Shown: positions 8,024 through 15,732 of the stretch, in pieces
Layout of the letters: each line of letters starts with the position of its first letter
How positions within the stretch are numbered: position 1 is the first letter of the stretch
Assembly (NCBI RefSeq): GCF_003482105.1
Contig: NZ_QULM01000003.1
Coordinates: 432-64,431 of the forward strand
From: Coprococcus sp. OM04-5BH
GTDB taxonomy: Bacteria; Bacillota; Clostridia; Lachnospirales; Lachnospiraceae
Direction: 5' to 3'
DNA length: 64,000 nt
Notes under the pieces: model-generated
The model's database searches: none
Told to the model about the DNA's origin: nothing
What the model saw: only the letters and a program-made list of their open reading frames with translations
Made by a program: the position numbers and the translations under genes

Positions 8024-9064
8024 ATGATTAAAGCAGGTATCATAGGTTCTACAGGATATGCAGGACAGGAAATCGTAAGAATACTTCTGGGACATAAGGA
8101 CGCAGAGATAGTCTGGTATGGCTCAAGAAGTTATATTGATAAGAAGTATTATGAGGTATACGGCAACATGTTCCAGATCGTAGATGACAAGTGCATGGAC
8201 GATAATATGGAAGAGCTTGCAGAGAAGGTTGATGTAATATTCACCGCTACACCACAGGGACTCTGTGCCTCACTGGTGAATGAGAAGATACTTAGCAAGG
8301 TTAAGATCATTGATCTTAGTGCTGACTTCAGGATAAAGGATGTTGCTACATATGAGAAGTGGTACAAGATAGAACACAAGAGCCCTGAGTTCATAGATGA
8401 AGCTGTGTATGGTCTCTGTGAGATCAACAGGGATAAGGTTAAGAACTGTCGTCTCCTGGCAAATCCGGGCTGCTACACCACATGCTCGATCCTTACCTTA
8501 TATCCGTTAGTTAAGGAAGGGCTTATCGATCCTAATTCAATTATAATAGATGCTAAGTCAGGAACCTCTGGGGCAGGAAGAAGTGCCAAGCTTGCAAATC
8601 TCTTCTGCGAGGTAAATGAAAGCATAAAGGCATACGGCGTTACAACCCACAGACACACCCCTGAGATCGAGGAGCAGCTTGGTTACGCCTGTGGCGAGAA
8701 GATACTTATAAACTTCACACCGCACCTTGTTCCAATGAACAGAGGTATCCTTGTAACAGCTTACGGCAACCTAAAGGAGAAGGTAACATACGAGCAGGTA
8801 AAGGCAGTTTACGACAAGTACTATGCTGCCGAGAGATTTGTGAGAGTCCTTGATAAGGATGTATGCCCTGAGACCAGATGGGTAGAGGGAAGCAATTACG
8901 TTGATGTGAACTTCAAGATAGATGAAAGAACCAACAGGATAGTGGCAATGGGAGCCCTTGACAACATAGTAAAGGGTGCCGCCGGCCAGGCAGTCCAGAA
9001 CATGAACCTTATGTTTGGACTCCCTGAGGAAGAGGGGCTCATGATGGCTCCTATATTCCCATAA
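8024..9064 (+). CDS. argC: N-acetyl-gamma-glutamyl-phosphate reductase
   Basis: 346 residues. NADPH-dependent reduction of N-acetylglutamyl phosphate to the semialdehyde, step 3 of arginine synthesis. N-terminal Rossmann motif GSTGYAGQEIVRIL at 9-22, catalytic Cys in NPGCYTT (~residue 150), and the HRHTPEIEE segment with the conserved His. ATG with GGAAGGAC upstream. First gene of argC-argJ-argB. Confidence 0.97.
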   Translation: MIKAGIIGSTGYAGQEIVRILLGHKDAEIVWYGSRSYIDKKYYEVYGNMFQIVDDKCMDDNMEELAEKVDVIFTATPQGLCASLVNEKILSKVKIIDLSADFRIKDVATYEKWYKIEHKSPEFIDEAVYGLCEINRDKVKNCRLLANPGCYTTCSILTLYPLVKEGLIDPNSIIIDAKSGTSGAGRSAKLANLFCEVNESIKAYGVTTHRHTPEIEEQLGYACGEKILINFTPHLVPMNRGILVTAYGNLKEKVTYEQVKAVYDKYYAAERFVRVLDKDVCPETRWVEGSNYVDVNFKIDERTNRIVAMGALDNIVKGAAGQAVQNMNLMFGLPEEEGLMMAPIFP

Positions 9065-9087
9065 AGAAATAAAAATCGGAGAAAGAC

Positions 9088-10317
9088 ATGGAGATAATCT
9101 CAGGTGGAGTAACAGCACCGAAGGGATTTCGTGCAGGCGGCGTACATGCAGGTGTAAGAAAGAACAAGCTCAAGAAGGATATGGCACTGCTGGTCAGTGA
9201 CGTTCCGGCAGTTACGGTTGGAACCTACACCTTAAATGTAGTGAAAGCGGCTCCTGTTATGTGGGATCGCAGTTTGACCGACGGGAAGAAGAAATGTCAG
9301 GCACTGGTGGTAAACAGCGGCGTGGCAAATACCTGTACCGGCGATGCGGGATATCATGACGTGGTGGAAACGGCGGAATACCTTGGAAGAAAACTAAATA
9401 TAGACAGAGAAAGCATTGCGGTAGCCTCCACAGGAGTAATAGGTCTCAGACTTCCGATGGATACCATCAGGCATGGCATAGATATGTTGGTCAAGGATTA
9501 CGACTATGACATAGCCCACGGTACCGATGCCAGTCATGCCATAATGACCACTGATCTCTATAATAAGGAGATAGCGGTTAAGATAAAGATAAAGGGCAGG
9601 GACATAACCATCGGTGGAATGTGCAAGGGCTCAGGAATGATAAATCCCAACCTTGGCACGGTACTGAGCTTTATCACAACAGATCTCAATGTGGAATATG
9701 ATCTTCTTCACAGGCTTCTTAAGGAGGATGTGGACGAGACCTACAACATGGTATCTGTGGACGGAGATATGTCTACAAATGATACGGTAATGATATTTGC
9801 AAATGGAATGGCGGGAAATCCGGTGCTTACAGAAGCTGATACCGAGGACGTTAAGGTATTTGCAGAGGCATTAAAATATATAAACACATACTTTGCCAAG
9901 GCTATAGCGGCAGACGGTGAGGGAGCCACCAGGATGTTCCAGGTGGACGTGGTAAATGCACCTAACCTCATAAATGCCAGAAAGCTTGCAAAGGCTATTG
10001 TGTGTTCAAACCTTATAAAGTGTGCCATATACGGCTCAGATGCTAACTGGGGCAGATTTATAAGTGCCATGGGACAGAGTGGGGCACATTTTGATCCCTA
10101 CAGGACAGACCTCCATATTGCCAGCAGTGTGGGAGAGCTGTTGATAGTTGAAAATGGTATGGCAACGGAATATGATGAGGAATACGCAACCAGGATCCTT
10201 TCGGAGAAGAGTGTTACCTGCACTGTTGACCTGAAGCTTGGAAAGGCTGAGGCAACTGCCTGGGGCTGTGATCTCACATATGATTACATCAAGATAAATG
10301 CAGAATACAGAAAGTAG
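9088..10317 (+). CDS. argJ: ornithine acetyltransferase / N-acetylglutamate synthase
   Basis: 409 residues, family length. Transfers acetyl from N-acetylornithine to glutamate (recycling pathway), and in bifunctional forms also uses acetyl-CoA. The autocleavage site is visible as HAIMTTDLYN, the second Thr becoming the nucleophile of the beta chain; GMCKGSGMINPNLGT follows. 23-nt gap from argC and 35 nt to argB, so one operon. ArgJ in the cluster explains why no argA/argE is needed here. Confidence 0.96.
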   Translation: MEIISGGVTAPKGFRAGGVHAGVRKNKLKKDMALLVSDVPAVTVGTYTLNVVKAAPVMWDRSLTDGKKKCQALVVNSGVANTCTGDAGYHDVVETAEYLGRKLNIDRESIAVASTGVIGLRLPMDTIRHGIDMLVKDYDYDIAHGTDASHAIMTTDLYNKEIAVKIKIKGRDITIGGMCKGSGMINPNLGTVLSFITTDLNVEYDLLHRLLKEDVDETYNMVSVDGDMSTNDTVMIFANGMAGNPVLTEADTEDVKVFAEALKYINTYFAKAIAADGEGATRMFQVDVVNAPNLINARKLAKAIVCSNLIKCAIYGSDANWGRFISAMGQSGAHFDPYRTDLHIASSVGELLIVENGMATEYDEEYATRILSEKSVTCTVDLKLGKAEATAWGCDLTYDYIKINAEYRK

Positions 10318-10352
10318 ATTGTTACATAGTGGAAAGCGAGGAGTAAGATAAA

Positions 10353-11243
10353 ATGGTAAAAGGCGATTATTCAGTAGAACAGATCATTTCAAAGGCACAG
10401 ACCCTTATAGAGGCACTTCCTTTTATACAGAAGTTCCAGGGCAAGACAGTGGTTGTAAAGTATGGTGGAAGTGCAATGCTTGATGAGAAGCTTAAATACA
10501 ATGTTATCAAGGACGTTGCCCTCTTAAAGCTTGTGGGCATGAAGCCTGTCATCGTTCATGGCGGCGGCAAGGAGATCAGCAAGTGGGTAGAGAAGGTTGG
10601 CAAGGAGGCTGAGTTCATAAACGGTCTTCGTGTTACCGACGCAGAGACCATGGAGATCGCAGAGATGGTTCTCTCAAAGGTAAATAAGAGCCTTGTAAGC
10701 CTTATGCAGCAGGTTGGTCTTAAGGCAGTTGGTATAAGCGGCAAGGACGGCGGACTCTTAAAGGTTAAGAAGCGTTTCCCCGGCGGCAAGGATATAGGTT
10801 ATGTAGGTGAGGTCACAGAGGTTGACACAGAGATCCTCAACACCCTGATTGAGCATGACTTCATTCCTGTTGTAGCCCCTATCGGTGTAAGTGATGAATT
10901 TGAAGATTATAACATAAATGCAGATGACGCAGCGTGTGCGGTTGCAACAGCCTTAAATGCAGAGAAGCTGGTATTCCTTACAGATATCGAGGGAGTATTC
11001 ATCGATCCTACAGACAAGTCAACTCTTATTTCGGAGATGAACCTGGACGAGGCCAGAGAGCTTATTGACAATGGTGTAGTTGGCGGCGGTATGCTTCCAA
11101 AGCTTAACAACTGTATTGCGGCAATGGATAACGGCGTAGCAAGAGTCCATATCCTTGACGGACGTCTTGAACACTGCCTGCTTCTTGAGTTCTTTACTGA
11201 GAAGGGTATTGGTACTGCTATTCTTAAGACACCGTTGTTTTAA
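10353..11243 (+). CDS. argB: acetylglutamate kinase
   Basis: 296 residues. Phosphorylates N-acetylglutamate with ATP, step 2 of arginine synthesis and usually the arginine-feedback step. Amino-acid kinase fold motifs are present: VVKYGGSAM near residue 31, [10 protein letters not shown], and AAALN-like nucleotide segment FLTDIEGV. The N-terminal extension of ~25 residues (helix [16 protein letters not shown]) is the one found in arginine-sensitive, hexameric enzymes. Last gene before a strong terminator; argD and argF are not downstream. Confidence 0.97.
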   Translation: MVKGDYSVEQIISKAQTLIEALPFIQKFQGKTVVVKYGGSAMLDEKLKYNVIKDVALLKLVGMKPVIVHGGGKEISKWVEKVGKEAEFINGLRVTDAETMEIAEMVLSKVNKSLVSLMQQVGLKAVGISGKDGGLLKVKKRFPGGKDIGYVGEVTEVDTEILNTLIEHDFIPVVAPIGVSDEFEDYNINADDAACAVATALNAEKLVFLTDIEGVFIDPTDKSTLISEMNLDEARELIDNGVVGGGMLPKLNNCIAAMDNGVARVHILDGRLEHCLLLEFFTEKGIGTAILKTPLF

Positions 11244-11321
11244 TTACATGGCAGATTACAGTTCATAATAGTTTAATAGAGTGGGGCAAGGGTTAAGCTT
11301 GACCATGCCGTACGGAAAAAT

Positions 11322-11389
11322 AAGGAATATATAGTATTAGTGACCCCTTTCACTATGGTCACTGCAGACTATATATTCCTTTTATTTTT
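11322..11389 (+). terminator. Rho-independent terminator after argB
   Basis: 14-bp stem AAGGAATATATAGT (11322-11335) with ACTATATATTCCTT (11368-11381), topped by a second GTGACC/GGTCAC arm and followed by TTATTTTTC. Confidence 0.88.
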
Positions 11390-11550
11390 CTGATTTACAT
11401 GAAAGAAATATTTTATTAATAGTTTGAAAATAATATTGTAAAAAAGTTGAAACTTGGTTAAAATTATAGTGTGTGCGTTTAGCGTCCTGATATTGCAATG
11501 AAATGGGTTCATTACCCAATGGGTGTATGCAATGACAGGAGGTAGACTAT
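11390..11550 (+). other. comEA leader region
   Basis: No gene. A/T-rich stretch, then an 8-nt direct repeat TGCAATGA (11494-11501 and 11528-11535) enclosing a GGGT/ACCC hairpin, ending at AGGAGG before the TTG start. I could not place a promoter with good spacing. Confidence 0.35.
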
Positions 11551-12345
11551 TTGAATAAAATTAATAAGCAGGTATTTGTAAGGGCATTTCTTGTATGGAT
11601 GTTGATATTCATGGGAGCTGTCTCACTTTCGGGATGTGGGGAAACCATTTCCTACAATTCCGGTGACAGCAGTGAGACTACCGGGACAGAAGCTGTTTCG
11701 GGAAGTGGCGGTTCGAAGGACGATTCCGGTGAAGAGGACATATCAGGTGATAGTTCAAAGGATGTACAGGATGAAGCTGCTGCAGTAGATGGTGGCTCAG
11801 AAGGAAGATCCGGTAATGGATCAACAGATGGTCATGGTGATGGTGTTACATCTGACGGCGCGTTGTGTGTATTTGTCTGCGGAGCAGTTAAGACCGAGGG
11901 CTTGTATTATATTCCGGCAGGCAGCAGATACAACGACGCACTTATTGCGGCAGGGGGATTTGCCGAGGACGCCGATACATCAGGAATAAATCTTGCAGCA
12001 TTTGTAACGGATGGTGAGAAGATTTATTTTCCCCATGAGGGCGAAGTGGTTCCCGGAGATGGTGGCTATCCCTCAACCGGGGGTGGACTGAGTGCCGGAA
12101 GCGAAGGAACGTCTGCCGGTGGGAACAGCGGTGGCTCCGGGAATGGGTCAGATAGCAGAGTGAATATAAATACCGCGTCAGAAGAGGAACTGACAGCTAT
12201 TTCCGGTATCGGGCAGAAGAAAGCCCGGGCGATAGTGGAATACAGAAGCCAAAACGGAGCATTCAGTTCAATAGATGAGATTAAGAATGTAAATGGCATA
12301 GGTGATGCCCTTTACGAGAAGATAAAAGACAGTATTTGCATATAG
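11551..12345 (+). CDS. comEA: ComEA-type DNA-binding competence lipoprotein
   Basis: 264 residues. N-terminal signal with lipobox-like LSGC (Cys near residue 29), a long Ser/Gly/Asp linker, an SLBB domain (VFVCGAVKTEGLYYIPAGS... about 105-165), a second Gly/Ser linker, and a C-terminal double helix-hairpin-helix (VNINTASEEELTAISGIG, then IKNVNGIG). ComEA binds incoming dsDNA at the outer face of the membrane and passes it to ComEC. Start is TTG 11551 with AGGAGG 8 nt upstream. ComEC lies 3.4 kb downstream with a regulatory trio in between. A lipobox is unusual; many ComEA proteins have a plain membrane anchor. Confidence 0.85.
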   Translation: MNKINKQVFVRAFLVWMLIFMGAVSLSGCGETISYNSGDSSETTGTEAVSGSGGSKDDSGEEDISGDSSKDVQDEAAAVDGGSEGRSGNGSTDGHGDGVTSDGALCVFVCGAVKTEGLYYIPAGSRYNDALIAAGGFAEDADTSGINLAAFVTDGEKIYFPHEGEVVPGDGGYPSTGGGLSAGSEGTSAGGNSGGSGNGSDSRVNINTASEEELTAISGIGQKKARAIVEYRSQNGAFSSIDEIKNVNGIGDALYEKIKDSICI

Positions 12346-12459
12346 AAGAAACAACAGGGTACATGCAGCAGACTGACAGGATTTTGTGCCGGAGGATGGT
12401 GAAGGCAGAAGGTTTTGGACAGGCCTGGCAGGAATCCGAATCTGGGAGGAAAGTTAATA

Positions 12460-13146
12460 ATGAAGAGAGTTCTTGTGGTAGATGATGAGAAATTAATAGT
12501 TAAGGGACTGAAATTTAGTCTTGAGCAGGATGATATGGAGGTTGACGTTGCCTACGATGGTGGCGAGGCCTTTGAGAAGATAAAGAATAATAATTACGAT
12601 ATTGTATTGTTGGACATCATGCTTCCTGTTTATACAGGAATAGAGGTGTGTCAGCTTGTCAGGGAATTTTCCAATGTACCTATTATCATGCTTACAGCAA
12701 AGGGTGATGATATGGACAAGATCATGGGTCTGGAGTATGGGGCTGATGATTACATTACCAAGCCATTTAATATCCTTGAGGTTAAGGCAAGAATCAAGGC
12801 AATATTAAGAAGAAGCGGAAGAAAGACAGAGCCTGTTAAGCCTGCCAATATCATGGAGATCAACGGCATGAAAGTTGAGATTGACAGCAGAAGAGTGTTT
12901 GTCCAGGGGGCTGAGCTTAATCTTACCGCTAAGGAATTTGACCTGCTGGAGCTTCTTATGGCACATCCTAACAAGGTTTATTCCAGAAATGAACTCCTTG
13001 ATACCATATGGGGCAGCACATATCCGGGAGACGCAAGAACAGTGGATGTACATGTCAGGAGATTGAGAGAGAAGATAGAGAAAAATCCGGGTGAGCCTGT
13101 GTATATTCATACCAAATGGGGAGTAGGATATTTCTTTAAAGGTTAA
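12460..13146 (+). CDS. OmpR/PhoB-family response regulator
   Basis: 228 residues from ATG 12460, preceded by GGAGG 10 nt upstream. Receiver domain with D8-D9 and phosphoacceptor D52 (VLLDIMLP), T in IMLTAKGDD, K in YITKPF; then a winged-helix DNA-binding domain (LTAKEFDLLELLMAHPNKVYSR...TVDVHVRRLREKIE, ...GVGYFFKG). It forms a pair with the histidine kinase 9 nt downstream. The combination RR, HK, GerM lipoprotein suggests an envelope or stress regulon, though target genes are not visible. Confidence 0.93.
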   Translation: MKRVLVVDDEKLIVKGLKFSLEQDDMEVDVAYDGGEAFEKIKNNNYDIVLLDIMLPVYTGIEVCQLVREFSNVPIIMLTAKGDDMDKIMGLEYGADDYITKPFNILEVKARIKAILRRSGRKTEPVKPANIMEINGMKVEIDSRRVFVQGAELNLTAKEFDLLELLMAHPNKVYSRNELLDTIWGSTYPGDARTVDVHVRRLREKIEKNPGEPVYIHTKWGVGYFFKG

Positions 13147-13155
13147 TTGTGAGTG

Positions 13156-14655
13156 ATGGCAGTTATGGAGAATAAGGCAGTAAGTACGGAAACAGAAAAA
13201 GCAGAACAGCAGCCGCAGACAGGGGGGCAGTCCCAGAAGGAGGGAAGCTTCAGATTAAGCCAAAAGCTTACCATTACCTTTCTGATACTGTTACTGGTGT
13301 GTACATTTGTATTTGCAGCTCTGGTGGTTACATGCCTGTACACAAAGAGAAGATTAAGGGACGATCTGGAGCATAGGCTGGCTAAAGGGGCTGAGCAGCT
13401 TGATGAAATGCTCATTGGAGGAAGCCTCCGGGAGATGGATTACTATTATTGCAATGATGATATTTCTACTCTTGCCAGTGCATTTGCAGGCAGGATAATA
13501 GTGCTTGATGATAATTACAGAGTTGCTGTGGATACATACCACAAGCTGGACGGACGCATATTGCTGGATTCGGATATCTATAAGGTTATGACCGGCAAAT
13601 TGGATAAATATGCGGAGTATTCAGATCAATATGTGCATTATGTAAGTCCGGTTACCTCGGGGGATAATAATATTTCAGGTGTTGCGGTGATCGTTGCCGC
13701 TACAGACAGCATAGATACGCTGCTTAGATATCAGAGAAAGCTTTCGTATGTAATCCTTGTGCTGATAGGATTATTTACAGTGATCCTGGCATTTCTTATT
13801 GCGAGACTTTCCGTCTGTGATATCATGAAGCTCAGAAAACATGTGGAGAACATGAAGGACGGTTTCCTCAGCCACATTGACATAAAAGGTGGTTTTAGGG
13901 AGACGTGTATACTGACAAATGACATAAATAAAGTATTTGCACAGGCACAGGTTCTTGAGGAATCCCGCCAGGAATTTGTTTCAAACGTATCCCATGAATT
14001 AAAAACGCCAATAACATCAATGAAGGTCCTGTCTGAGTCACTTCTTATGCAGGAGAATGTGCCTGCGGACATGTACCGTGAATTTATGAAGGATATTGTG
14101 TCTGAGATAGACCGCGAGAGCCAGATAATCACAGATCTTCTTACCCTTGTTAAGACAGAGAAGGATTCGGGCAATCTGAACTTTGAGAGAACAGATATAA
14201 ATGAACTGATGGATGTTATACTAAAGAGACTTAATCCTTTGGCAAGAAAGAGGAATATAGATATATCCTATGAAAGCTTCCGTGATGTTGAAGCAGATAT
14301 AGATAAGGTGAAGTTTACGCTTGCCATATCCAATCTTATTGAAAACGGAATTAAGTACAACATAGAAGGTGGTTCCATCAGAGTATCCCTTAATGCGGAT
14401 TACAACAATCTGTACATTAAAGTGGCAGATACCGGTGTTGGAATACCTGATGACTGCGTAGATCATATATTTGAGAGATTTTACAGAGTCGATAAGGCGA
14501 GAAGCCGTGATACGGGAGGAACCGGTCTTGGTCTGTCTATTTCAAAAAATATAATAACGCTTCATAGAGGCACCATTAATGTATATAGTGAGCCCGGTAA
14601 GGGAACCACATTTACGGTGAGAGTTCCTATGAACAGGGAAAAGGATGGTGAATAG
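13156..14655 (+). CDS. membrane sensor histidine kinase
   Basis: About 499 residues. A polar N-terminal tail (~40), membrane segment 1 (about 42-66), an external sensor domain (~70-195), membrane segment 2 (about 197-218), HAMP-like linker, HisKA with FVSNVSHELKTPITSMK, and HATPase with N-box NLIENGIKYN, G1 DTGVGIPDD and G2 GGTGLGLSISKNI. Overall PhoR/WalK architecture without a clear PAS. Start ATG 13156 is preferred over the GTG at 13153; the ribosome site is weak, suggesting coupling to the upstream regulator gene. Confidence 0.92.
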   Translation: MAVMENKAVSTETEKAEQQPQTGGQSQKEGSFRLSQKLTITFLILLLVCTFVFAALVVTCLYTKRRLRDDLEHRLAKGAEQLDEMLIGGSLREMDYYYCNDDISTLASAFAGRIIVLDDNYRVAVDTYHKLDGRILLDSDIYKVMTGKLDKYAEYSDQYVHYVSPVTSGDNNISGVAVIVAATDSIDTLLRYQRKLSYVILVLIGLFTVILAFLIARLSVCDIMKLRKHVENMKDGFLSHIDIKGGFRETCILTNDINKVFAQAQVLEESRQEFVSNVSHELKTPITSMKVLSESLLMQENVPADMYREFMKDIVSEIDRESQIITDLLTLVKTEKDSGNLNFERTDINELMDVILKRLNPLARKRNIDISYESFRDVEADIDKVKFTLAISNLIENGIKYNIEGGSIRVSLNADYNNLYIKVADTGVGIPDDCVDHIFERFYRVDKARSRDTGGTGLGLSISKNIITLHRGTINVYSEPGKGTTFTVRVPMNREKDGE

Positions 14656-14657
14656 AC

Positions 14658-15656
14658 ATGGGGCTTTTTAAGAAAAACAGTAAACTGGTCTTTATTATTT
14701 TGCTGGCAGGTCTTTTTCTTTCATCGTGTGGAAAAGGTGCTGATGATGAGAAGAATACAATAGTCATGGATAATAACAGCGAGGCAAGTACTGTAATCGT
14801 GGATGATAATGAAGGAGACGGCGAAGCAGCAAATGCCCTTAAGACCATGACTGTAAGCTATGTTGACCATGACTGGACAGACTTAAGCAACGCAGAAATT
14901 AATGTGGATCCCCTTGCCTCAACTGAGAGCATGATTGATGCAGTTATGAATGCCATCATAACCGAACCGGAGGATGCCGCGAAGGCTGTCCCGGTGGCCC
15001 AGGGAATGGAGTATCAGCGATATAGCTTTGATGGTGAGGGAACGGTGACGGTTATCTTCAATATCGATAGTTCAAGGACAGACGCATATACCCTTAATCT
15101 TTCAAAAAAGGCATTTACCTTGAGCCTGTGCAGGATAGAGGGAGTGAATTCCGTCACCTTTGAAATGCACAATATCGTTACCGGTGATGATGCCATATAT
15201 CATGGCTACAATGAAAATTCATTTGCAAATATAGACGATGCTAATCTTGAGGCAGAATACAATGTAATGGTGTACTACGGAACCCTGGACGGAGCAGGAC
15301 TGGTGGGACGGGAGATAAATGTAGATCTGTCTGATGCAATATCTGTAGAGAAGCAGATCATAGAAGCACTGAAGGTAAGTTCCGGTGATGATACTGAACC
15401 GACGCTTCCGTCGGACACATATATTGTAAGTCTCAGTGTAAATGATGGTGTGTGCTATATTGAGTTTAGCCGGGAGTTTTTGAGCAATGCTGTTGCCAAA
15501 ACGGATATTGCCATGTACTCGGTAATTAATTCACTGACATCTCTTTCGTATATAGACAATGTTAACATCATGGTAGAAGGTGTCACAGACAATAATATCA
15601 GCGAGAAGGTACAGCTTGCCGTAACCTACGGACCGGATTATACACTGTGCCGATAA
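14658..15656 (+). CDS. lipoprotein with two GerMN domains
   Basis: 332 residues. Signal peptide with lipobox LFLSSCG (Cys ~25). Two copies of a GerMN-like fold follow, about 65-185 and 200-325; each has the AI..LL/AL..., V.FS/IEFSREF-type strands (for example VTVIFNID and VCYIEFSREF). GerM domain proteins act at the outside of the membrane in peptidoglycan remodelling, and LpqB/GerM lipoproteins commonly sit beside a two-component kinase whose signalling they modulate. The gene starts 2 nt after the kinase stop, so it is cotranscribed. Confidence 0.8.
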   Translation: MGLFKKNSKLVFIILLAGLFLSSCGKGADDEKNTIVMDNNSEASTVIVDDNEGDGEAANALKTMTVSYVDHDWTDLSNAEINVDPLASTESMIDAVMNAIITEPEDAAKAVPVAQGMEYQRYSFDGEGTVTVIFNIDSSRTDAYTLNLSKKAFTLSLCRIEGVNSVTFEMHNIVTGDDAIYHGYNENSFANIDDANLEAEYNVMVYYGTLDGAGLVGREINVDLSDAISVEKQIIEALKVSSGDDTEPTLPSDTYIVSLSVNDGVCYIEFSREFLSNAVAKTDIAMYSVINSLTSLSYIDNVNIMVEGVTDNNISEKVQLAVTYGPDYTLCR

Positions 15657-15732
15657 GCTGATGAGAAATCGAAAGGTAATTAAAAACTGCAAAGCCGGTA
15701 ATTAACAGGCTTTCAGTAGAAAGGAATAGAAA